The notes under the pieces are model-generated. The model ran no database searches. It saw only the letters and a program-made list of their open reading frames with translations, and had not been told where the DNA came from. Positions 57,327 through 64,000 of a stretch of DNA of 64,000 nucleotides are shown in pieces. Numbering within the stretch: the stretch's first letter is position 1; each line of letters starts with the position of its first letter. The stretch is from Serratia marcescens subsp. marcescens ATCC 13880 (GTDB lineage Bacteria > Pseudomonadota > Gammaproteobacteria > Enterobacterales > Enterobacteriaceae), in the NCBI RefSeq assembly GCF_017299535.1, contig NZ_CP071238.1:1550001-1614000 (forward strand), read 5' to 3'. The translations under genes were made by a program, and so were the position numbers.

Positions 57327-58499
57327 ATGAACAGTCATCCTCTGCCGCGCATCGCCACGCTGGACTGCGTGCGCGGCATCGCCATCCTCGGCATTTTATT
57401 GCTGAACATCAGCGCTTTCGGCTTGCCGAAGGCCGCCTACCTCAACCCGGCCTATTTGGGGATGCCGTCATCGCGCGACGCCTGGACCTGGGCGCTGCTC
57501 GATCTCTTCGCCCAGGCCAAGTTCCTGGCGATGTTCGCGCTGCTGTTCGGCGCCGGGCTGCAAATGCTGCTGCGGCGCGGCAAAAGCTGGATCCGCGCGC
57601 GCTTGTCGTGGCTGGTGCTGTTCGGCCTCGCACACGCGATCTTCCTGTGGGACGGCGACATTCTGCTGGCCTACGGGCTGATCGGCCTGGTGTGCTGGCG
57701 CATGATCCGCGAAGCCAAAGAAACCGTCCAACTGCTGAAAACCGGCGTGGTGCTGTACTTGATTGGCGTGGCGGTGCTGCTGCTGCTCGGCTTCGTCTCG
57801 CACGGTGAGCCGGGCAGCTTCTGGCAGCCGGGCGTGGCGGAGTTGCAGTACGAGAAGTTCTGGAAGCTGCAGGGCGGTTTCGAAGCCTGGCGCAGCCGCG
57901 CCGATTTGCTCTCCTCCAGCCTGCTGGCCATCGGCGCGCAGTATGGCTGGGAGCTGGCGGGGCTGATGCTGTTCGGCGCCGGGCTGATGCGCAGCGGCTG
58001 GCTGCGCGGCAGCTACTCATCCGGCTATTACCTGCGGCAGGCGGCGTGGCTGCTGCCGCTTTCGGTGCTGATCCAGCTGCCGGCGGTGGCGCTGCAATGG
58101 CAGGTGCAGTGGGACTATCGCTGGAGCGGTTTCCTGCTGCAGGTCCCGCGCGAGCTGGGCGCACCGCTGCAGGCGATGGGCTATCTGGCGCTGTGTTACG
58201 GTTTTTGGCCCGCACTGTCGCGCCTGCGCATCGCCCGCTGGCTGACCCTGGTGGGGCGTATGGCGTTGAGCAACTACCTGCTGCAAACGCTGATCTGCAC
58301 CACGCTGTTTTATCGTTTCGGCCTCTATGAGCAGTTTGACCGGCTGCAGCTGTTGGCGTTCGTGCCGCTGGTCTGGCTGACCAACCTGGCGTTTTCCGCA
58401 CTGTGGCTGCGTTACTTCGAGCAGGGGCCGATGGAATGGCTGTGGCGCAAGCTGACGCAGCTGGCCGCCGGCGCAGCGGAACCCAGGACGCTGAAGTGA
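57327..58499 (+). CDS. yeiB: YeiB-family membrane protein (DUF418)
   Basis: 390 residues with about ten TM helices. N-terminal 'RIATLDCVRGIAILGILLLNISAFGLP' and C-terminal DUF418 region 'RWLTLVGRMALSNYLLQTLICTTLFYRFGLYEQFDR' are diagnostic. Probable membrane acyltransferase-like fold; the biochemical role is unknown. The folE-yeiB-galS-mgl order is as in E. coli. Confidence 0.93.
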   Translation: MNSHPLPRIATLDCVRGIAILGILLLNISAFGLPKAAYLNPAYLGMPSSRDAWTWALLDLFAQAKFLAMFALLFGAGLQMLLRRGKSWIRARLSWLVLFGLAHAIFLWDGDILLAYGLIGLVCWRMIREAKETVQLLKTGVVLYLIGVAVLLLLGFVSHGEPGSFWQPGVAELQYEKFWKLQGGFEAWRSRADLLSSSLLAIGAQYGWELAGLMLFGAGLMRSGWLRGSYSSGYYLRQAAWLLPLSVLIQLPAVALQWQVQWDYRWSGFLLQVPRELGAPLQAMGYLALCYGFWPALSRLRIARWLTLVGRMALSNYLLQTLICTTLFYRFGLYEQFDRLQLLAFVPLVWLTNLAFSALWLRYFEQGPMEWLWRKLTQLAAGAAEPRTLK

Positions 58500-58526
58500 G
58501 CGCCCGTCGGCAGGTTAAAAAAATGT

Positions 58527-58542
58527 ATGTAAACGTTTTCTT
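58527..58542. promoter_or_regulatory. GalR/GalS operator upstream of galS
   Basis: ATGTAAACGTTTTCTT approximates the GalR/GalS consensus GTGKAANCGNTTNCAC, with the central AACGTTTTC core intact. It lies 85 bases before galS and next to a CRP site, as in the mglB promoter. Autoregulation by GalS is implied. Confidence 0.72.
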
Positions 58543-58545
58543 TCC

Positions 58546-58561
58546 TGTGACGTAATTCACG
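58546..58561. promoter_or_regulatory. CRP site upstream of galS
   Basis: TGTGACGTAATTCACG fits TGTGA-N6-TCACA with one mismatch. A -10-like TAGGAT at 58584-58589 would place the CRP centre near -41.5, a class II layout. Confidence 0.75.
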
Positions 58562-58626
58562 CAGAGCAGCGGGCCAATCGGGGTAGGATAGCGCCACCGG
58601 CCACAACCCCGATTTCAGGATCCCGC

Positions 58627-59664
58627 ATGCCTCCAGTTCATCCGATCACCATTCGCGACGTGGCGAAACGCGCCGGGGTCTCCGTGGCGACCGTCTCCCG
58701 CGTGCTGAACCACAGCGCGCTGACCAGCAAAGAGACGCGCGAGCAGGTGCTGCAGGCGGTGGCGGATCTGGGCTATCGCCCCAACGCCAACGCGCAGGCG
58801 TTGGCGACCCAAAGCAGCGATACCCTGGGCGTGGTGGTGATGGACGTCTCCGATCCGTTCTTCGGCGCGCTGGTGAAAGCGGTAGACACGGTGGCGCAGA
58901 AACACCACAAGTATCTGCTGATCGGCAACAGCTATCATCAGGCGGACAAAGAGCGCCACGCGATCGAAGTGCTGATCCGCCAACGCTGTAACGCCCTGAT
59001 TGTTCACGCCAAAGCCCTGAGCGACGCCGAGCTGATCGGTTTTCTGGAGCAGGTGCCGGGCATGGTGCTGATCAACCGGATTATCCCCGGCTATGAGCCG
59101 CGCTGCGTCGGGCTGGATAACGTCTGCGGCGCAGAAATGGCGATGCGTCTTTTGCTGTCGCAGGGCCATCGGCGCATCGGCTATCTGGGCTCCAATCACC
59201 CGATCGAAGACGGGCCGCTGCGCCAGCAGGGCTATGCGCAGGCGATGGCCGCCGCCGGGCTGGCCACGCCCGACAACTGGCGTGCCTATGGTTCGCCGGA
59301 TCTGCAGGGCGGCGAGGCGGCGATGGTGGAGCTGCTGGGGCGCAACTTACAGCTGAGCGCAGTGTTCGCCTACAACGACGCCATGGCCGCCGGCGCTATG
59401 GCGGTGTTGAAAGAAAACGGTATCACGGTGCCGCAGCATTTCTCGCTGATCGGCTTCGACGACATCCCCATCGCGCGTTACACCAGCCCCAAACTCACCA
59501 CGGTGCGCTACCCGATCGTCTCGATGGCCACGCTGGCCACCGAGCTGGCATTGCAGGGCGCAGCAGGCCTGGCGGAGCCGCAGGCCGGTCATCTGTTCAT
59601 GCCGACGCTGGTGCGGCGCCATTCTGTCGCCCCCTGGCAAAGTGAGGCGACGGTCACTCTCTGA
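58627..59664 (+). CDS. galS: LacI-family galactose isorepressor GalS
   Basis: 345 residues. HTH '[39 protein letters not shown]', hinge '[10 protein letters not shown]' and a periplasmic-binding-like sugar domain. Its position immediately upstream of mglBAC and the Gal operators in front of both itself and mglB identify GalS rather than GalR. AGGA lies seven bases before the ATG. Confidence 0.93.
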   Translation: MPPVHPITIRDVAKRAGVSVATVSRVLNHSALTSKETREQVLQAVADLGYRPNANAQALATQSSDTLGVVVMDVSDPFFGALVKAVDTVAQKHHKYLLIGNSYHQADKERHAIEVLIRQRCNALIVHAKALSDAELIGFLEQVPGMVLINRIIPGYEPRCVGLDNVCGAEMAMRLLLSQGHRRIGYLGSNHPIEDGPLRQQGYAQAMAAAGLATPDNWRAYGSPDLQGGEAAMVELLGRNLQLSAVFAYNDAMAAGAMAVLKENGITVPQHFSLIGFDDIPIARYTSPKLTTVRYPIVSMATLATELALQGAAGLAEPQAGHLFMPTLVRRHSVAPWQSEATVTL

Positions 59665-59676
59665 CGATTTAATCTT

Positions 59677-59692
59677 GTGTAACCGTTTTCAA
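59677..59692. promoter_or_regulatory. GalS/GalR operator upstream of mglB
   Basis: GTGTAACCGTTTTCAA fits GTGKAANCGNTTNCAC at nearly every position. It lies just upstream of the CRP site in the mglB promoter region. Confidence 0.85.
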
Positions 59693-59694
59693 TC

Positions 59695-59710
59695 TGTGAG
59701 AAAATTCACA
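59695..59710. promoter_or_regulatory. CRP site of the mglBAC promoter
   Basis: TGTGAGAAAATTCACA is a perfect TGTGA-N6-TCACA site. TATGCT at 59732-59737 is a suitable -10, putting the start near 59744 and the CRP centre at about -41.5. Confidence 0.9.
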
Positions 59711-59928
59711 GAATATTAACATCGCGCCGTCTATGCTCTAGGCGTTTTCCGGCGCAAAGGCCCTTGCCGCTGCAACCTTTATCTCGCGCTGACACAGCAT
59801 TTCTCGGAAATAACAAGATCCACGGACGACAGGTGTTGAGTGGAAATCGCCAGGCCTGGGGTGTGCGCACTGCCGGTGACCATTGGCTCAAAGACGAGTA
59901 ATACCCTACACAGAACCGGAGACTGACA

Positions 59929-60921
59929 ATGAATAAGAAGGTTTTCACCCTGGCCGCCATGGCCGCAGCCATGATGTTTGGCGCCGCAGCCCATGCTGAC
60001 ACCCGTATTGGCGTCACGATTTACAAATACGACGACAACTTCATGTCGGTGGTGCGCAAGGCGATCGAGAAAGACGCCAAGGCTTCACCGGACGTTACCC
60101 TGTTGATGAATGACTCGCAGAACGACCAGTCCAAGCAGAACGATCAGATCGACGTGCTGCTGGCCAAAGGCGTGAAAGCGCTGGCGATCAACCTGGTCGA
60201 CCCGGCCGCGGCGCCGGTGGTTATCGATAAGGCGCGCGCAAACGATATCCCGGTGGTGTTCTACAACAAAGAACCTTCCCGCAAGGCGTTGGACAGCTAT
60301 GACAAGGCATATTACGTCGGCACCGACTCCAAAGAGTCCGGCGTGATCCAGGGCGAACTGATCGCCAAACACTGGCAAGCCAACCCGGCCTGGGATCTGA
60401 ACAAAGACGGCCAGATCCAGTTCGTGTTGCTGAAAGGCGAGCCGGGCCACCCGGATGCCGAAGCGCGCACCACCTACGTGGTGAAAACGCTGAACGAAAA
60501 AGGCATCAAGACCCAGCAGCTGCAGATGGATACCGCGATGTGGGATACCGCGCAGGCGAAAGACAAGATGGATGCCTGGCTCTCCGGCCCGAACGCCAAC
60601 AAGATCGAAGTGGTGATCGCCAACAACGACGCCATGGCGATGGGCGCGGTGGAAGCGCTGAAAGCGCACAACAAGACCAGTATTCCGGTGTTCGGCGTCG
60701 ATGCGCTGCCTGAAGCGCTGGCGCTGGTGAAATCCGGCGCGATGGCGGGCACGGTGCTGAACGACGCCGACAACCAGGCGAAGGCCACCTTCGAGCTGGC
60801 GAAAAACCTGGCGGCGGGCAAGCCGGCCACCGAAGGCACCCAATATAAAATCGAAAATAAAGTCGTGCGTATTCCTTACGTCGGCGTAGATAAAGACAAC
60901 CTGTCTCAGTTTGTTAAATAA
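59929..60921 (+). CDS. mglB: Galactose/glucose-binding periplasmic protein MglB
   Basis: 330 residues (E. coli 332). The signal peptide ends 'AAAHA' at about residue 22. Ligand fold with '[26 protein letters not shown]', '[32 protein letters not shown]' and the calcium-binding loop near 'DLNKDGQIQ'. It binds galactose and glucose for transport and chemotaxis. GGAG site upstream. First gene of mglBAC. Confidence 0.97.
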   Translation: MNKKVFTLAAMAAAMMFGAAAHADTRIGVTIYKYDDNFMSVVRKAIEKDAKASPDVTLLMNDSQNDQSKQNDQIDVLLAKGVKALAINLVDPAAAPVVIDKARANDIPVVFYNKEPSRKALDSYDKAYYVGTDSKESGVIQGELIAKHWQANPAWDLNKDGQIQFVLLKGEPGHPDAEARTTYVVKTLNEKGIKTQQLQMDTAMWDTAQAKDKMDAWLSGPNANKIEVVIANNDAMAMGAVEALKAHNKTSIPVFGVDALPEALALVKSGAMAGTVLNDADNQAKATFELAKNLAAGKPATEGTQYKIENKVVRIPYVGVDKDNLSQFVK

Positions 60922-61020
60922 GAATTGAGATCCCGCTAAGACCCCGCCTGCGGCGCCAACACCAGGGATACCGCCGGCGGGGATGTTTACGACTGCAAGA
61001 TCGTTAAGCCAGGTGTATTT

Positions 61021-62529
61021 ATGGCCGATAGCTCACGCGAATTTTTGCTGGAAATGACGGATATCTGTAAGTCATTTCCCGGCGTCAAAGCCTTGGACAA
61101 TGTCAATTTACGCGTCCGTCCGCACTCGATTCACGCCCTGATGGGGGAGAACGGCGCGGGGAAATCGACGTTGTTGAAATGCCTGTTCGGCATTTACAAA
61201 AAAGACAGCGGCAGCATTGTATTTCAGGGCCGGGAAATCGATTTCAAGAGCTCGAAGGAAGCGCTGGAACACGGCGTTTCGATGGTGCATCAGGAGCTGA
61301 ACCTGGTGCTGCAACGCACCGTGATGGACAACATGTGGCTGGGGCGCTATCCGACCAAAGGCCTGTTCGTCGATCAGGACAAGATGTTCAAAGACACCCA
61401 GGCGATCTTCGACGAGCTGGATATCGACATCAACCCGCGCGAAAAGGTGGGCAACCTGTCGGTGTCGCAGATGCAGATGATCGAGATCGCCAAGGCGTTT
61501 TCCTACGATGCCAAGATCGTCATCATGGATGAACCGACCTCTTCGCTGACGGAGAAAGAGGTCAATCACCTGTTCACCATCATCCGCAAGCTGAAAGAAC
61601 GCGGCTGCGGCATCGTCTATATCTCGCACAAGATGGAGGAGATCTTCCAGCTGTGTGACGAGATAACGGTGCTGCGCGACGGCCAGTGGATTGCCACCCA
61701 GCCGCTGGAAGGGCTGGATATGGACAAGATCATCGCCATGATGGTCGGCCGCTCGCTGAGCCAGCGCTTCCCCGACAGGCAAAACACGCCGGGTGAGGTG
61801 ATCCTCGAGGTGAAAAACCTGACGTCGCTGCGCCAGCCTTCGATCCGCGATGTGTCCTTCGATCTGCATCAAGGGGAGATCCTCGGCATCGCCGGGCTGG
61901 TGGGCGCCAAACGCACCGATATCGTCGAGACCCTGTTCGGCATTCGCGAAAAGGTGGCGGGCACCATCAAGCTGCACGGGAAAGCGATCGATAACCACAG
62001 CGCCAACGAAGCGATTAACCACGGTTTTGCGCTGGTGACCGAAGAGCGCCGATCCACCGGGATTTACGCTTACCTCGATGTGGGCTTCAACTCGCTCATC
62101 TCCAACATTCGCAATTATAAAAACAAGCTCGGCCTGCTGGATAACGCGCGGATGAAGAGCGACACCCAGTGGGTGATCGACGCCATGCGGGTGAAAACGC
62201 CGGGGCATCACACCCATATCGGCTCGCTGTCCGGCGGCAACCAGCAGAAGGTGATCATCGGCCGCTGGCTGCTGACGCAGCCGGAGATCCTGATGCTGGA
62301 TGAACCGACGCGCGGCATCGACGTGGGCGCCAAGTTCGAGATTTATCAGCTGATGACCGAACTGGCGAAGAAGGGCAAGGGGATCATTATCGTCTCGTCC
62401 GAAATGCCGGAGCTTTTGGGGATCACCGACCGTATTTTGGTGATGAGCAATGGTCAGGTTGCGGGCATCGTTAACACCAAACAGACCTCGCAAAATGAAA
62501 TCTTACGTCTCGCCTCCCTGCACCTTTAA
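61021..62529 (+). CDS. mglA: Galactose/methyl galactoside transporter ATPase MglA
   Basis: 502 residues (E. coli 506). Two sugar-type ABC domains, with Walker A 'GENGAGKST' in the first and a degenerate 'GLVGAKRTD' in the second, as usual in this family. Signature 'LSGGNQQKV' and Walker B '[13 protein letters not shown]'. It energises uptake through MglC. Confidence 0.97.
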   Translation: MADSSREFLLEMTDICKSFPGVKALDNVNLRVRPHSIHALMGENGAGKSTLLKCLFGIYKKDSGSIVFQGREIDFKSSKEALEHGVSMVHQELNLVLQRTVMDNMWLGRYPTKGLFVDQDKMFKDTQAIFDELDIDINPREKVGNLSVSQMQMIEIAKAFSYDAKIVIMDEPTSSLTEKEVNHLFTIIRKLKERGCGIVYISHKMEEIFQLCDEITVLRDGQWIATQPLEGLDMDKIIAMMVGRSLSQRFPDRQNTPGEVILEVKNLTSLRQPSIRDVSFDLHQGEILGIAGLVGAKRTDIVETLFGIREKVAGTIKLHGKAIDNHSANEAINHGFALVTEERRSTGIYAYLDVGFNSLISNIRNYKNKLGLLDNARMKSDTQWVIDAMRVKTPGHHTHIGSLSGGNQQKVIIGRWLLTQPEILMLDEPTRGIDVGAKFEIYQLMTELAKKGKGIIIVSSEMPELLGITDRILVMSNGQVAGIVNTKQTSQNEILRLASLHL

Positions 62530-62540
62530 GGATCGGAATT

Positions 62541-63551
62541 ATGAACGCGCTAAATAAAAAAACCTTATTTACCTATTTCAAGGAAGGCGGCATTTACGTG
62601 GTGTTGCTGGTGCTGTTGGCCATCATCATCATTCAGGATCCTACCTTCCTCAGCCTGATGAACCTGAGCAACATCCTGACGCAGTCTTCGGTGCGCATCA
62701 TCATCGCGCTGGGCGTGGCGGGGCTGATCGTGACTCAGGGCACCGACCTGTCCGCCGGGCGGCAGGTGGGGCTGGCGGCGGTGGTGGCGGCCACGCTGCT
62801 GCAATCGATGGATAACGTCAACAAGGTATTCCCGCACATGGAAACCTGGTCGATTCCCCTGGTCATCCTGCTGGTGTGCGCGGTCGGCGCGGTGATCGGC
62901 CTGGTTAACGGCCTGATTATCGCCTATCTCAACGTGACGCCGTTCATCACCACCTTGGGCACCATGATCATCGTCTACGGCATCAACTCGCTGTATTACG
63001 ATTCGGTCGGCGCGTCGCCGGTCGCGGGTTTCGATCCGAAGTTTTCCACCTTTGCCCAGGGCTTCTTGCGCTTCGGCGACTTTAAGCTGTCCTACATCAC
63101 CTTTTACGCGCTGATCGCCATCATATTCGTCTGGATCCTGTGGACCAAGACCCGCTTCGGCAAGAACATCTTCGCCATCGGCGGCAACCCGGAAGCGGCC
63201 AAGGTGTCCGGGGTCAACGTGCCGTTGAACCTGATCATGATCTATGCGCTGTCCGGCGTGTTCTACGCCTTCGGCGGCTTGCTGGAAGCGGGACGCATCG
63301 GCAGCGCCACCAATAACCTCGGCTTTATGTATGAGCTGGACGCCATCGCCGCCTGCGTGGTGGGGGGCGTCTCCTTCGCCGGCGGGGTGGGTACGGTGTG
63401 GGGCGTGGTGACCGGGGTGATCATCTTTACCGTCATCAACTACGGCCTGACCTATATCGGCATCAACCCGTACTGGCAGTACATCATCAAGGGCAGCATC
63501 ATCATCTTCGCCGTGGCGCTGGACTCGTTGAAATACGCCAAGAAGAAGTAG
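62541..63551 (+). CDS. mglC: Galactose/methyl galactoside transporter permease MglC
   Basis: 336 residues (E. coli 336), about ten TM helices. BPD_transp_2 features are 'GVAGLIVTQGTDLSAGRQVGL', 'NVTPFITTLGTMIIVYG' and 'IGGNPEAAKVSGVNV'. It forms the membrane channel with MglA. AAGGATCGG precedes the start. Terminator 20 bases downstream. Confidence 0.97.
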   Translation: MNALNKKTLFTYFKEGGIYVVLLVLLAIIIIQDPTFLSLMNLSNILTQSSVRIIIALGVAGLIVTQGTDLSAGRQVGLAAVVAATLLQSMDNVNKVFPHMETWSIPLVILLVCAVGAVIGLVNGLIIAYLNVTPFITTLGTMIIVYGINSLYYDSVGASPVAGFDPKFSTFAQGFLRFGDFKLSYITFYALIAIIFVWILWTKTRFGKNIFAIGGNPEAAKVSGVNVPLNLIMIYALSGVFYAFGGLLEAGRIGSATNNLGFMYELDAIAACVVGGVSFAGGVGTVWGVVTGVIIFTVINYGLTYIGINPYWQYIIKGSIIIFAVALDSLKYAKKK

Positions 63552-63569
63552 GTTTACCGCAGTACAGAC

Positions 63570-63600
63570 AACAAGGCCGGCCTATTGCCGGCCTTGTTAC
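63570..63600 (+). terminator. Terminator of mglBAC
   Basis: A perfect 12-bp stem AACAAGGCCGGC / GCCGGCCTTGTT with a five-base loop. The tail is short on T residues, so termination may be partial. Confidence 0.7.
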
Positions 63601-63782
63601 GTTAGGGCGCTGTACGGTGCCAGGCAAAATAATAAGGCATTATTTGGCAATGGCTGGCGAGGTATCTCGGGATATCGCCTGATCTTAGGCTGGATTGGTT
63701 ACAGCGTGACACAGTTTTCGGGCTACCAACGCGGTATGAAGTCAGTAAACTTGTTTCACCTACCGTTTCCGGGGAGCAAACT

Positions 63783-64000
63783 ATGCCTGTATTTACCATT
63801 ACGCTGAAAAGTCGTAATACGCTTGATAAGAAAAGAATTTCATCAGCTATTCACGCGGCGGTAGTAAAAACCGGCTATCCTGCGAACGATCAATTCCAGC
63901 GCTTTATCCGTCTTGAGGAAGACGATTTATATGTGGATCCCACTTATCCTGACCTGGATTCCCCCCGCAGCGCCAACTTCGTGTTGATTGAAGCCATGCT
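63783..64000 (+). CDS. Tautomerase-family protein, truncated by the window edge
   Basis: 72 codons before the window ends. It begins MPVFTITLKSRNTLDKKRIS, with Pro directly after the initiator Met, the catalytic base of the 4-oxalocrotonate tautomerase/MIF superfamily. 'DDLYVDPTYPDLDSPRSANFVLIEAML' follows. Substrate unknown. The preceding 180 bases separate it from the mglBAC terminator. Confidence 0.75.
   Translation, partial: MPVFTITLKSRNTLDKKRISSAIHAAVVKTGYPANDQFQRFIRLEEDDLYVDPTYPDLDSPRSANFVLIEAM

Noticed and set aside
63602..63799. Minus-strand 65-codon frame before the tautomerase gene
   Set aside because: No homology, no ribosome site, and overlaps the promoter and start of the tautomerase gene.

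Overview
The window looks like a chromosomal segment of Serratia, most probably S. marcescens or a close relative. It is GC-rich, with protein matches and gene order typical of Enterobacterales (moeBA-iaaA-gsiABCD, folE-yeiB-galS-mglBAC, betTIBA, cynTS). It also carries Serratia-type accessory genes: an S-layer-like type I secretion substrate, a four-gene chaperone-usher fimbrial operon, and a small overlapping pair resembling a pore-forming effector with its immunity protein. I recognise no rRNA, tRNA, CRISPR array, insertion sequence or prophage.

Layout. 1-7.6 kb: two redox modules sit back to back. A DUF5666 periplasmic protein and a cytochrome b fragment (minus strand) diverge from a CusRS-like two-component system. 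A second two-component system converges on the first and diverges from an operon of a b-type cytochrome, a Tat-type sulfite-oxidase-fold enzyme, a Met/Lys-rich MxKDx peptide and an RclC-like membrane protein. I read that operon as a periplasmic reactive-chlorine / methionine-sulfoxide defence system. 7.7-10.8 kb: an AT-rich, cysteine-free 1023-residue S-layer/RTX-like protein. 11.1-17.6 kb: choline uptake and glycine betaine synthesis (betT, betI, betB, betA). 17.7-19.3 kb: a membrane-anchored FMN glutamate-synthase-like protein. 19.5-26.3 kb: a LuxR-type regulator and an EAL phosphodiesterase gene diverging from a fimbrial operon (pilin, chaperone, usher, adhesin). 26.4-34.4 kb: MarA-like regulator, mqo, phoA with a clear Pho box, GST, ArsR-type regulator, ABM-domain protein, periplasmic isochorismatase-like protein and a LysR regulator.

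34.5-40.3 kb is an accessory patch: a broken P-loop kinase gene, a YjhX (TopAI)-GNAT toxin-antitoxin-like pair, cynTS with divergent cynR, a small membrane protein, a secreted hydrolase, and the overlapping effector/immunity-like pair. 40.5-51.5 kb is conserved core: ybiT, moeB/moeA, a DUF924 gene, iaaA and gsiABCD (glutathione import). 51.5-52.1 kb: chromosomal ccdAB. 52.1-56.3 kb: formaldehyde detoxification (fghA, frmA), a LysR regulator and a divergent MFS transporter. 56.6-63.6 kb: folE, yeiB, galS and the mglBAC galactose transporter, with matched Gal operators and CRP sites in front of galS and mglB. A tautomerase gene runs off the right edge.

All identifications come from reading the translated sequence and recalling families; no database search was run.
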